Source of the DNA: Ralstonia sp. UBA689
GTDB taxonomy: Bacteria > Pseudomonadota > Gammaproteobacteria > Burkholderiales > Burkholderiaceae
Length of the DNA: 19,859 nucleotides
Direction: 5' to 3'
Assembly: GCF_002298975.1 (NCBI RefSeq)
Contig: NZ_DBMV01000033.1
Span: 295,271-315,129 of the forward strand
Shown here: positions 7,983 through 17,600 of the stretch, piece by piece
Position numbering within the stretch: position 1 is the stretch's first letter
Layout: each line of letters begins with the position of its first letter
Position numbers and translations under genes: made by a program
The notes under the pieces: generated by a model
Databases searched by the model: none
What the model was told of the DNA's origin: nothing
The model's input: only the letters and a program-made list of their open reading frames with translations

Positions 7983-9677
7983 TTAAAACTCCACTCCGAC
8001 CTGTGCCATCACCGCCGGCTGCTGACTGCGGAAGCCCGCAGGTTTGTACAGCGGCCAGCCGAACGACACATCGTAGTTGAACGCCATGTAAGGCCCCGAC
8101 GGCACGCGTCCACGCACACCAACCACAGCCCCCACCAACTTATCGCCCAGCAAAAACTCCGCGCTTGGGCCGTGCACCTTGCCCATATCAATACCGGCAT
8201 AGAGGGCTTGGCCAGCTACACGCCAAGCCAGTTCATTCCGCCAGAACCATCCATCCTCGGCCGCCAGCGTCAGTTGACCGTCGAAGCCGCGCACGGTGTA
8301 GCGGTTACCAATAGTGAAGTAGTCACTGGGCAAAACGCGCGTGCGAGCATGCTGGATAGACCAGTTGCTGGTGTACTCGAACACCTGACTGGCCAGCTTG
8401 AAAGGCCAGTACAGGCTTGCGTTGGCCGTCTCAACTTGTGAACGTCCGCCGTAGCCAGGGTCGCCCACGACCACGCCCGGCACATTGGAGTGGTCAGGCA
8501 GTGTTTCTCGCCACGCAAAGCCGCCATCAAGCACCACCGGGCCAAGATAGTGGCGGTGCGACATGGAGGCCTCGTAGCCGACGACGTCGCGACGCTGGAC
8601 CGCAATCTCGGTGTCGTCCAAATAGTTGCGATTGATTTTGCGGAAGAGCTTGAACTGCGCACCAGTGCGAGACGTCGCGTCGCGGTGCAGGACGCCACTG
8701 ATGCCGGCATTCACCTCCGAGCTCTGACCGCTGTAGACGATGGGTTCTTCAAAGCCCGCCACTGTCTGGTTGTAGCGCGAGCGATTGGCGCCGACGAAGA
8801 GCGTGGCATAGCCGACCGGTACGCTCCAGTTGATGGAGTAGGAGCGCGTGCCCGCGGCCGTCGAGCCTCGGTCCGTGTTGGAAGAGGCAGAAATCGACAA
8901 CTGGTCGTAGAGGTGCAGCGGCGAGTCGATGACCAGCGAACCGCTCATCTGGTACTTGCCGGTCGACTTCAGGCCCGTGTTGTCCGCTGACAGCGACGCG
9001 TGCCAGCGCTTGTCAGTACCTGGCTTGAGCACGATGTCCGACTCGCCGACGCGCTCACCAGGAACGATGTCAAAGCTCGTCTGCGACTGGCCCGGCAGAC
9101 GACGGATGCTTTCCAGTGCTTGGTCCAAGTCACGTTGGTTCAGTAGGTCCCCTGGGCCGGCGAGCAATGCCATGCGTGCCCAACCGATGTTGTCGTCAGA
9201 GGCATTGCGAATGGCACCGATGCGCCCCGGCAGCACTTTGAGTTGCAACGTACCGCTGGCCAAGTTCTGCTTCGGGATGAGCACCCGCGAAGTGACGTAG
9301 CCACGCTCAATCAGGGCGTTGTTTGCCTGGAGCTCGATAGCCTCCAGCCCCTGCTTTCCAACGCACTGGCCATTGACGGGCTGGAGCAGGTCCGGCAGCC
9401 AGGGGAAGACGTTGTCCTCCAGCACGATGCCCTGGATGGGAAAGCACGGCGTTTCCTTCGGCAGCGCGGACAGAGAGACTGCCTGTGCGGGCACTGGCGG
9501 CGTGAAGACGTCCGGGCGGGCGTTGGCGCGCTCACGCGCTTGCTCGGCCTGCTGCTCTTGCAAGCGCTGAACTTCGGGACCCGGCCCAGTAGTGGGCGGC
9601 GGGGAAACTTGGGCAAGCGCAGTTGTAGAAGCCGCCCCCAGCAGGAGCGCGACTACGCGCGGACGATGATGCAACAT
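7983..9677 (-). CDS. cdiB: Two-partner-secretion outer-membrane transporter (CdiB/BcpB, TpsB family)
   Basis: A 564-residue Omp85-superfamily porin of the ShlB/FhaC/HecB type that would export the CdiA protein across the outer membrane. A signal peptide ends near ALA-Q (residues 20-23). A Pro/Gln/Glu-rich linker with a QEQQAEQARE segment follows, in the place of the FhaC-type plug helix. A ShlB-type POTRA domain covers about 75-150 (CFPIQGIVLED onward, with ERGYVTSRVLIP). The rest is the beta-barrel, with the VRGF motif (about 462-465) of the inward-folded L6 loop. It ends VGVEF with a terminal Phe, as outer-membrane proteins usually do. The ATG at 9677 gives a correct signal sequence but lacks a clear ribosome site. 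It follows the lipoprotein gene by 38 bases, so co-transcription is likely. It is the last gene of the CDI locus. Confidence 0.92.
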   Translation of the reverse strand: MLHHRPRVVALLLGAASTTALAQVSPPPTTGPGPEVQRLQEQQAEQARERANARPDVFTPPVPAQAVSLSALPKETPCFPIQGIVLEDNVFPWLPDLLQPVNGQCVGKQGLEAIELQANNALIERGYVTSRVLIPKQNLASGTLQLKVLPGRIGAIRNASDDNIGWARMALLAGPGDLLNQRDLDQALESIRRLPGQSQTSFDIVPGERVGESDIVLKPGTDKRWHASLSADNTGLKSTGKYQMSGSLVIDSPLHLYDQLSISASSNTDRGSTAAGTRSYSINWSVPVGYATLFVGANRSRYNQTVAGFEEPIVYSGQSSEVNAGISGVLHRDATSRTGAQFKLFRKINRNYLDDTEIAVQRRDVVGYEASMSHRHYLGPVVLDGGFAWRETLPDHSNVPGVVVGDPGYGGRSQVETANASLYWPFKLASQVFEYTSNWSIQHARTRVLPSDYFTIGNRYTVRGFDGQLTLAAEDGWFWRNELAWRVAGQALYAGIDMGKVHGPSAEFLLGDKLVGAVVGVRGRVPSGPYMAFNYDVSFGWPLYKPAGFRSQQPAVMAQVGVEF

Positions 9678-9715
9678 GGAAGACCAGCGAACGAATGTCT
9701 AAACGAGGGAACGCT

Positions 9716-10309
9716 TCAATATGCCGGGCATTTCGGCGCACGGTCCAAAGGTACGGACTCATCCGTGCCCTTGTCGTCAATGCGTTTAACCGAAACCCAG
9801 CAACGCCTGCTATCGGACTGCATGAAAATGTCGTAGTCCGTACCGGGCTCCGGCACGAACGTGACCGCAGGTGGCGTGCATGAAGAGGCCAGCAGCGTCA
9901 CGGTGAATGGTTTCGCTGCGGGGACGACGTATTCCTTGATGAAATCCTTGAACTGCAAGCCCTCTACGCGCATGTTGGGGCGTGGGCTTTCGGGCATGCC
10001 AATCGTCACGCTGCGGGATGAGTACTTCCAGGCGGCCCAAAACCCGTCGATGACACTCACGCGTTTGTCGTCTTCGGCATAGACCTCTTTGTAACAACCT
10101 TCGCCCGGCCGGAACGATGCGCCGGCACCACCGTTGCTAGACAGGAAACGGACGCGAGCGGAGACGGCTGGGTCGTAGGTTGGGTTCTCGACAGTGACAT
10201 CGTGAGTCGGCTGCGGGAGAACGGTGCAGGCGGTGGTGAGGAACGTTGCCCAAACTATGAGATGAAATCCGGCGTGCATGTGTATCTTGGTCAGGTCCCA
10301 TCGCCTCAT
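9716..10309 (-). CDS. BcpO-like predicted lipoprotein of the CDI locus
   Basis: A 197-residue protein with a signal sequence ending in FLTTAC. Cys28 (from the 10309 start) fits a lipoprotein cysteine, although Thr at the -3 position is not ideal. The mature part has VTVENPTYDPAVSARVRFL, FRPGEGCYKEVYA and several cysteines; I recognise no catalytic domain. It sits between the immunity-position gene and the transporter gene, where Burkholderia bcpAIOB loci encode the small lipoprotein BcpO. This positional match is the main reason for the call. Two starts are possible. The ATG at 10309 gives a basic n-region (MRRWDLTK) but lies in the loop of a 12-bp hairpin. The ATG at 10279 gives a shorter, uncharged n-region outside the stem. 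Neither has a clear ribosome site. An envelope role is inferred. Confidence 0.7.
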   Translation of the reverse strand: MRRWDLTKIHMHAGFHLIVWATFLTTACTVLPQPTHDVTVENPTYDPAVSARVRFLSSNGGAGASFRPGEGCYKEVYAEDDKRVSVIDGFWAAWKYSSRSVTIGMPESPRPNMRVEGLQFKDFIKEYVVPAAKPFTVTLLASSCTPPAVTFVPEPGTDYDIFMQSDSRRCWVSVKRIDDKGTDESVPLDRAPKCPAY

Positions 10310-10321
10310 GGCGATGGGACC
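10294..10321 (-). promoter_or_regulatory. Perfect 12-bp hairpin at the start of the BcpO-like gene
   Basis: GGTCCCATCGCC (10294-10305) and GGCGATGGGACC (10310-10321) pair perfectly around a 4-base loop. On the minus strand the loop contains the ATG at 10309, and a second in-frame ATG at 10279 follows 14 bases after the stem. There is no T run on either strand. It could control translation of the lipoprotein, protect the 3' end of a cdiAI transcript, or be an operator. Confidence 0.55.
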
Positions 10322-10469
10322 AAGATGATGAAAGTATCGCTAGAGGAAGTTGGCGTGACGCATCGCCTTGGCTAATAGCGAGCCTGCAAATGCTTGGATA
10401 GCAGCGACGCTGCACTCGACTCGTGAGGCCACCGTCCTGCGCTGAGTTATGCGTTAGACGACGAGAACC

Positions 10470-10694
10470 TCACCTTCTCGCCCTCTCGTCACGTTTCCGG
10501 TCGTCGCGCTTCTTCAGGAAATGCAATACACCCAGATAGCTGCCAATAACGACGGACCAGAACAGGCAAAAACAGGCGAGTGCAACGAAGTGTTTAGCCG
10601 TAACGGCAAAACCGATTGCACGAAAAAAAGCCAATGCTGCCAAGAGAAGCCAGGGGGAAAGAATGGCTTTGGCAACGAGCAACGAGGTTTTCAT
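10470..10694 (-). CDS. cdiI: Two-helix membrane protein, candidate CDI immunity protein (CdiI/BcpI position)
   Basis: A 74-residue protein with two hydrophobic segments (about residues 5-28 and 36-59), a short loop, and a highly basic tail rich in Lys and Arg, consistent with both ends in the cytoplasm. Its ATG overlaps the stop of cdiA as ATGA (10694-10691) with no separate ribosome site, so translation is probably coupled to the toxin gene. Immunity genes of CDI systems occupy this place, and at least one known immunity protein (E. coli EC93 CdiI) is a small inner-membrane protein of similar size. I see no detailed similarity to a named family. Base composition is clearly less GC-rich than the glm genes, as is common for exchangeable toxin-immunity cassettes. 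Immunity function is inferred from position, coupling and topology. Confidence 0.65.
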   Translation of the reverse strand: MKTSLLVAKAILSPWLLLAALAFFRAIGFAVTAKHFVALACFCLFWSVVIGSYLGVLHFLKKRDDRKRDERARR

Positions 10695-11665
10695 CGAGAG
10701 CTAGGTTGAGTTGACACTGAGGGCACAAACGAACCGCCACCCTGAACAACAGCGCCAGCGCCAGCACCAATTAGAGGTGCAGTCGCACTTGGAATCTGCA
10801 GGAGCGCTGGGACGCCAGGTGAATACCTCGGGAAGACCGCACCGGAGGCAGCCTGTACGGCACCACCTGCACGAGCTCCGGTTCCGCCAAACATTTGCCC
10901 GAGCAGAGCCGAGGCACCGAGGCTATTCGTGTCGCCGTAATATAGATTCTGGAAAGCCGAATTGGCTACGTTGCCCATACCGCCAAGGAACACATTGCCC
11001 AGCAATCCCATGTTCATACCAAGCGGTGCGGTTACTGCGCCATTGACGGCTGCAAAAGCGACTTCCCCGGGCCGAACGGTGCCGTTGTTCAGGTAGTACT
11101 GCCCAGCAGCATCTGCGCCACCAGAAATAACACCGCCTGTACCACTGGCGACCACGCAAGCAGTTGGATTAAGTGCACAGAATCGCAAGGTTGCTCCAGC
11201 GGCCCCGGCAAGTCCAGGGGCTGAAACTATGAAGCCAGCTGCGGCGGCAGCGTCAATTGTCTGATTTTGCATTTGCTGGCGAGCGGCTGCATCTTTAGCG
11301 TTCGCAGAAGCCAGTTGCTGGGAAGTCGGCTGCGTTAGCCCATTTTGCATGTAGAAGAAATTCCTGCGGTCCTGCGGCAGGAAGCTGGCATACATGTCAG
11401 CATTCGCTTTCTGAGCTGCCGTTGCCTGGAACATATACCCTGGCCCACACGACGGGCATGACGAGTCCGGTGCCAGCATTGCATGAGCCTGCTCTAGGAA
11501 AGTGCTTGCTGCTGGGTCCCATGCACCGCCAACGCCATTCTGTACCTGCCTGAAGCCCTGCTGAGCCAGACGTTGCTCAGCATCCTGCTCACTAATACCT
11601 TGCTGCTGAGCAAAGCGCTTCGCGTTGTCCTTAATCCACTTCTGCTCATCGGGGTGCAACTGCCG
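10691..11665 (-). other. CdiA C-terminal (CT) toxin-bearing region
   Basis: Residues 2681-3004 of CdiA, counted from the RQLHPDE boundary motif that ends the conserved pretoxin part in this CdiA type. The first half is charged and helical (EQKWIKDNAKRFAQQQG) and contains a CPSC pair (Cys2750, Cys2753). The second half, from about 2817, is dominated by Gly, Ala, Val and Leu with many small-residue GxxxG-like spacings (VISGGADAAG, VFLGGMGNVANS, APLIGAGAGAVV). It ends with STQPSSR, where its stop overlaps the immunity-position gene. A membrane-inserting activity is inferred from composition only. Confidence 0.5.
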
Positions 11666-14600
11666 ATTGAAGCGGTCCACGTTGTAGCCCGAGAACGCGC
11701 CCGCATTTCCGCCAACGGCTCCGCCGACCGCAGTCGCTAAAGCATTGGACACAATGTTGCCCAGCGCTTCGTCCACGTTCTTGTTACCCGTCGGGCTAGA
11801 GGAGGCGATGCTTCCGGCCAAGTCGTTGAGCTTGCCGGCTGCCAGCGATGCAGCGCCGCCACCAGCCGCTCCGGCAAGCGCGTTACCGCCACCCAGGCCG
11901 CTTACCAAGGCTGAGCCGGCCGCCTGCATTGCCGCGCGATTCAGACCACCTTCCTTCCAACTATCTGCCTCTTGCTGGTACTGCGCGGCAAGTTCAGTAT
12001 TGCCATCCTTGGCCGCCTGCTTAGCAGCAGCATCTGCGGAAGCCTTCTTGCCATCGGCATAGTCGCCAATGCGCTGCGCCACTGCCTGACCTGCTGCTTG
12101 CGCGGCCGACATCATGTCAGCCTGGCTATTCAGGATGTTTTGCAGGTCTGGCGTCTTGCTGACAGTGCCATTCGTACCGGTCGTGTCGCGGCTCAGGCCA
12201 GCCACGTCTTGTTTCTGGTTCGCCTTGTCGGTAATGGTGATGGTGCCCTGCGAGATAGCACTACGCGTCGTGGCGCTCTCGCTACCGCTGTCGTTCTGAC
12301 TGAGCATCGGTGCGCCGCCGGCGACGTTCCTGCTCTTCGAGTCTTCAGACTTCTTGTAGTTGTTACCTCCATTGCCTAGAGAGCCGCTCAGACTGAAGCC
12401 ACTGCTGCTTGCGTTGTAATCCGAGTGGTTCTGGATGTCCGAGAAGGTCAGCGTGCCGGTGGTCAACTGGTTCTTGTCAGGCGTGGCCGTGCTGGCGATG
12501 ACCGCGCCCTTGAGGTCCGTGTTGCCCTTGACGGTGATGTCAAAGCCACCCGCGCCCGCCTGGATACGCGACTGTTCATTCACGCCCGCATAGCTACCGC
12601 TGGCACTCCCGCTGCTGTGGCTAAAGCTGGCGCTCCCGCCACCCTGGCTGATGCTGAAGCCACCACCCGTGCTTTCCTGATGCGACGTGCTGTGGCTGGT
12701 GTCCTGCGTGCTCGCAATGTTCAGGTCACCGCCAATGCTGGCGAGAACCTTGTTGGCATTAACGTTGGCACCGACGACATTCGTATCGCCGCCGCTCACG
12801 ATGGTGACCGTGTCGCTGGCGTTGATGTGCGTATTGTTCTGCGTCTGCGCGTCCGAGTTCGCGTCGCCGTGCGCCTTCGACATCGAGGCCGACACCCCAA
12901 AGCCGCCCGTGCCGTACGACACGCCAACGCTCGCGCTCTTGGATTCGTTGGTGCTGCGCGTGCTGTCCGTGTCCGTGCTGTTCCTCAGGTTGACCTGATT
13001 GTTGGCCTGCAGCAGCACATTCTTGGCGTTGACGTCGGAGCCGACGATGTTGACGTTGCCGCTGCCCGGCGTGCCGTCACCGGTCGCCACGAATGCCGCC
13101 GTGCCACCTGCCTTGATGTTGCTACCGTTGTGCTGGGTGCTGTCCTCGGTTTGGGTGGTCTTGCTCGACTGCGAGCCCCAGCTCAGTTCAATCTTGGCTT
13201 CCGGCTTGGCTGCCATGGCGCCTGCTGCTGCGCCGACATCAGCAACCGCACTCGCTGCTGCAATCCCATGCAGTGCCGCCGCCCGCTTGTCCTGGCTGTT
13301 GCCGGCCGCTTCGGCCTGCTGCTGGACGTTCTGGATGGCATCAATAATCGGAGACTTCACCGCCAACGTGAAGCCCGAGCTCTTCGTTTCGTGCGTGTTG
13401 TCGTGATGACGGTCCGTGGTCGAAGCGTCGATGGTCACGTTCTGCGCGATGCCCGTCACGTTCTGGCCAGCCACCACGTCGGAGCCGGTGATACGCAGGT
13501 CCTTGCCAGCCTGCATGTGGACGCTACCGTCCGTGCTGCCAATCAGGCTGCCTTGCGAGCCACGCACCGTGTCGTTGCTGGTGTCGGTGACCTGGTTGGT
13601 ACCGTAGGAGATACCAGCACCGGCGCTACCCAGACCGCTCTTCTTGACGTCCTTGAAGTGCGACTCATTGGTGGCTGTGTCCGCCGTCGTGATGGTTAGA
13701 TTGTTGCCGGCGGCCAGATTCACATCGCCCGTGCCAGCAATGGTGGCTGCCTTCGCCGTCAGGTCACGACCCGCCGCCACGGTCACCGTATCGCCAGACA
13801 GCGTAGTACCGACTGCATTCGTCTGACCTGCCGAGTCGATGGTGTGCGTGGTCTTCGTCGAGAGGAAGCCCTTCTCTACTTGGTAATGCTCATCGCGCAC
13901 GTCCTGGTGGCTCTGGCCGGCGTTGAGGTTCACGTCACGGCCTGCTGCCACTTGGATACCGCCGTTGGCATTCGCATAAGCGGCCGTAGCATTCACGTCG
14001 CGGCCCGCACCGATGGCAAGGTTGCCTCCGGTCTGGATTTGCGCGCCGGCATCGGCATACGACGAGCGGTCCGAACGGTTCTTGTCGCCCCAAACGACGT
14101 GTTCCTCGTTGGATTGACGTACCGCGTTCAGATTGACGTCACGGTTGGCCGTGATGGTCGCATTGCCCGTCGTGTTGACGGCGGCAGCCGTCAGGTTGGC
14201 GTCGCGGCCCGCTTGAATCGACAGCGAGCCTGCATCGACACTCGCCACCTGATTGATATTGGTGCCCGTGGTCGTGATGTTCTTGGTCTGGACCGCCGTG
14301 CTGGTCAGGTTGACATCACGGCCAGCCGCCAGCAACACCTGGTCGCCCTGGATATGGCCGCCGAGGTTGTTGATGTCTTGCGTGGCTTGAGCGAGCAGCG
14401 TACTGCCCGCCAGCGTGCCGGTGTTGACGACGTTGTCAGCCGTCACCACCGTCACCTTGCGGCTGGCGATGGTGCCGCTGTTGGTGGCGTCGCCCTTGGC
14501 GTTGAAGCTGACGTTGTTACCCGCCATCAACGTGCCGCCACCGGTGATGTCGGTGTCCTTGGCACGCAGGTAGACCTGCGGCACCAGCACCTCCTGCTTC

Positions 14601-17600
14601 GAGCCATCCGCCAGCGTCACGGTCTGCTTGACCATCCAGACGATGTCGCTGGTGAGTTGCGCCATCTGCGCTTCGGTCAGCGCCGTGCCGACGTTCAGGC
14701 CGAAGGCCTTGCCCGCCGCAACGCCATTGGCCAGCAGTGCCTTGTACTCGTCTTCGTTGCTGGTGTAGTCACCAATGAAGCGCTGACCGGTAGCACGGAT
14801 GATTTGCTGCTGAATCAGTTGCTGTTCGTAGAAGCCATCGCCAATGCGCTTGAGCGTGGCACCTGGGTCATTACGCAACTGCGACAGCATGGCGTCGCTC
14901 GACGTCCACTGCCGGAAGTTGGTGAAGCGTGGGTCGGTCTCCACCAGCACGTTGCTGCCCGGGTCGCTGATGATGCGATAGAGCGCGTTGTTGGGCAGCG
15001 TGAGATTCGGCACCACGGTGCGGATGACCGCGTTGCCGGGCAACGTCACGGTGGTCGGCGTGAGGTTCAGGTTGGTGTCGCCAATCGTCAGGCGGTCTGC
15101 AGTCGCGGCCGAGCCACCATTGCCTTGGCCCGCCTTGGTCGAGACCGCGACGGACCGGACCGTGGGCTGGCTGCTCGGTCCTGCGCCATTGGTCGGGCCT
15201 ACATCCAGTTGGAAGTTGGTCTGGATGGTCTGCCCTTGCCAGGGGCTGACGTCGTAGTCCCGGCGGTCAGGCGTGGTGAAGCCCCCTTCATTGATGTAGG
15301 TGTGGAGCGCCGAACCCTTTGTGGTCACCGTTTCGGTACCGGTCATACCCACGTTGTTGGGCCGCGTGCCGATGATGTTGCTACCCGCCAGGTCGCCACC
15401 GGCCACGATTTGGCTGGCGACGTTGTTGACCACGCCGGCATTCAACGCCATGTTGCCGCCGGATGTGATGAGGCCGGGGTCGCTCTTTGTCACCGCCGTC
15501 CGCGTGATTTGCTGCGTGCCGTCGTAGATGGTGAAAGTATCGACCTGTCGGCTGCGCAGGTCGGCGGCGAACGCGGCGAAGGCTTTGTTCAGCGCCGTAT
15601 ATTGCAAGACGGCATCGTCCTGTCGCTGCTGCCAAGCCTTGTAGTCGGCTCGGTATTGCGCGTTGCCTGCCGCGTTGAAGGGATAGTCCCTCCGATTGGG
15701 CTCCTTTCCAATCTCTTGCGGCGGCGTGATACCGAACACGCTCCAGATGCGGTCGGTGGTTTTGTAAAGGAATTGCTCTGGGTAGGTCGATTGAGTGCAG
15801 CCATCCGCCGAGCAGGGCGTCTCCGGCACATAAGCGATAAGGGGCGGACGTCCGTCGATGGTGTAATCGAACGGCGGGCCATAACGTTCGAACGGATATT
15901 GTGCGGACCCCAACACCATGACGCCCAGGCGCGAATCCCCCAGCCATTGCCAATTCGCGCCGTCCGCGATGCCTGCGCTGCGCTTCTGCATGAACCTGAC
16001 CGTGCTCGGGTCAATGTCCTGCGTCGAGCCGTTTAGGCGATAAGACACCACACGCCGACCCGGCGAGGTGACGTCGGCGGTCTCGAAGTGGTTGTTCTGG
16101 TTGTTGATTTGGTTCGCGGCAATCGTCAAGTTGCCATCGGCGTTGATGGTCGCCGAGCCATTGGTGATGTTCTGCGCCGAGCCGGTCGCGTGGTTGCTCG
16201 CATCGAGCGCGCCGCCGATGCGCATATTGCCCGCTGCGTAAATGAGCGCGTGTTCCTGGTTGTTGAGCGTCTGCACGCCCAGGTCCATGTCGCCACGGCT
16301 GGCGATGACGCCGGCCACGCCGTTGGCGTTGACCGTGTTGGTCAGTGTGTTGGCGCCAATCGCGACCGAGTCGCCGTACAGGCGACCGGTGTTGACGACG
16401 TTGTCCGCCTTGACCACGGTGGCGCCGCCGTCAATGAGGCCGTCGTTGGCAATCGTCCCTTGGGCGGTCAGCGTGTTCGACACCACACCAACCAACTCGC
16501 CGCTTTGCGTATTGCTGATGTTGTTGGCCGACACGGCCAGGTTGCGGCCGGCAGACATCGTCCCGGCGTTGGTGACGTTGCCGGTGGTCGTGACGGAAAC
16601 GTCCTGGCCGGCCGCCAACGTGCCGGTGTTGGCGTAGTCGGACTGCAGGTTCAGGGCGACGCTGCCTTGGGATTGGACCGTACCGTCACCGCTCATCTGC
16701 GCAGCCGTCACGCCAACGCTCTTGGTGCCGTTGACGTTGCCTTGGGTGTTGGTCAGACCCACCGTGGCTTTGGCCCCCACCGTTCCTGCCGACTGAATCG
16801 AACCGTGCGTGTTGTTGATGCTCGGCGCGGTGATTTGCGTGCTCTGGTCCGAGCGGATAACACCGGCTGTGTTGTCGAAGGATGTGGTGGCAGTCAGCGC
16901 CACGTTGGCGCCTTCCATGCCGGTGGTGGCCGTATTGGTGTTCTTGTTGAGCAGCTTGTCGCCCGAGACGGTCAACGTGCCCCCCGCGTGCATCAGGCCG
17001 GCGGAGTTGTCGACCGTCGTGCCGGTCACCGTCATGTCGCTGTTGGAGGCGATTTGGCCACCGGCATTGGTGAGCGAGCCACCGGTAACGGTCAGGGCCC
17101 CGTCGGACACCATCTTGCCCTGGTCGTTGGAAAGGGTCTGGCCTTGCACTCCCAGCGTGGTGGTCGACGAAATCGTCCCGTGCTGGTTCGTCAGAGAGGT
17201 GGCGTTCACCGACACAGCATTGCCAATCACATTGCCGTTCGTATTGGTGAGCGATTGGCTTTGTGTGGTCAGCGTGGTGCCGGCTTGCATCACACCGTTG
17301 GTGTTGGTGAGTACGCCGGCCGTCGTGTTGAGTGCGGCCGTCGAGGCGATGGCGCCGCCGGTATTGTCCAGCGCGCCGGTGCCCGTGTTGACCGTCACGT
17401 TGCGACCGGACACCGTACCGGCCTGGTTGCCGAGGCTGCCTGCCTGAAGCTGAATGTCTTGCGTTGCCAGCAGCTTGCCACCGGCGTTGGCGACATTGCC
17501 TGCGCTGGTGAGCGTCAAGTTGCCTTGGGTGGAACCGACGATACCGCCTGCGGTGTTATCGAGGCTGGCTACCGTGGCGTGAACATCGCCAACGGCGGCC

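Noticed and set aside
10137..10415. A 92-codon minus-strand frame between the immunity-position and lipoprotein genes
   Set aside because: Most of it overlaps the lipoprotein gene in another frame, and it has no ribosome site, signal or recognisable motif.
10430..10465. attC-like GTTAGAC core (10453-10459) next to GTTATGCG, suggesting an integron cassette boundary after the immunity-position gene
   Set aside because: The partner RYYYAAC core and the paired inner arms of a real attC site could not be found at the expected distance, and there is no integrase. A lone 7-base match is expected by chance.
13844..16036. A 730-codon open frame on the plus strand opposite cdiA (with further long ones at 12425-13699, 16088-17683 and 17646-18941)
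   Set aside because: These lie wholly antisense to cdiA, whose frame shows clear FHA-family protein. High GC content and repeats open the complementary frames. Their translations are rich in Arg, His, Ala and Val without recognisable domains.
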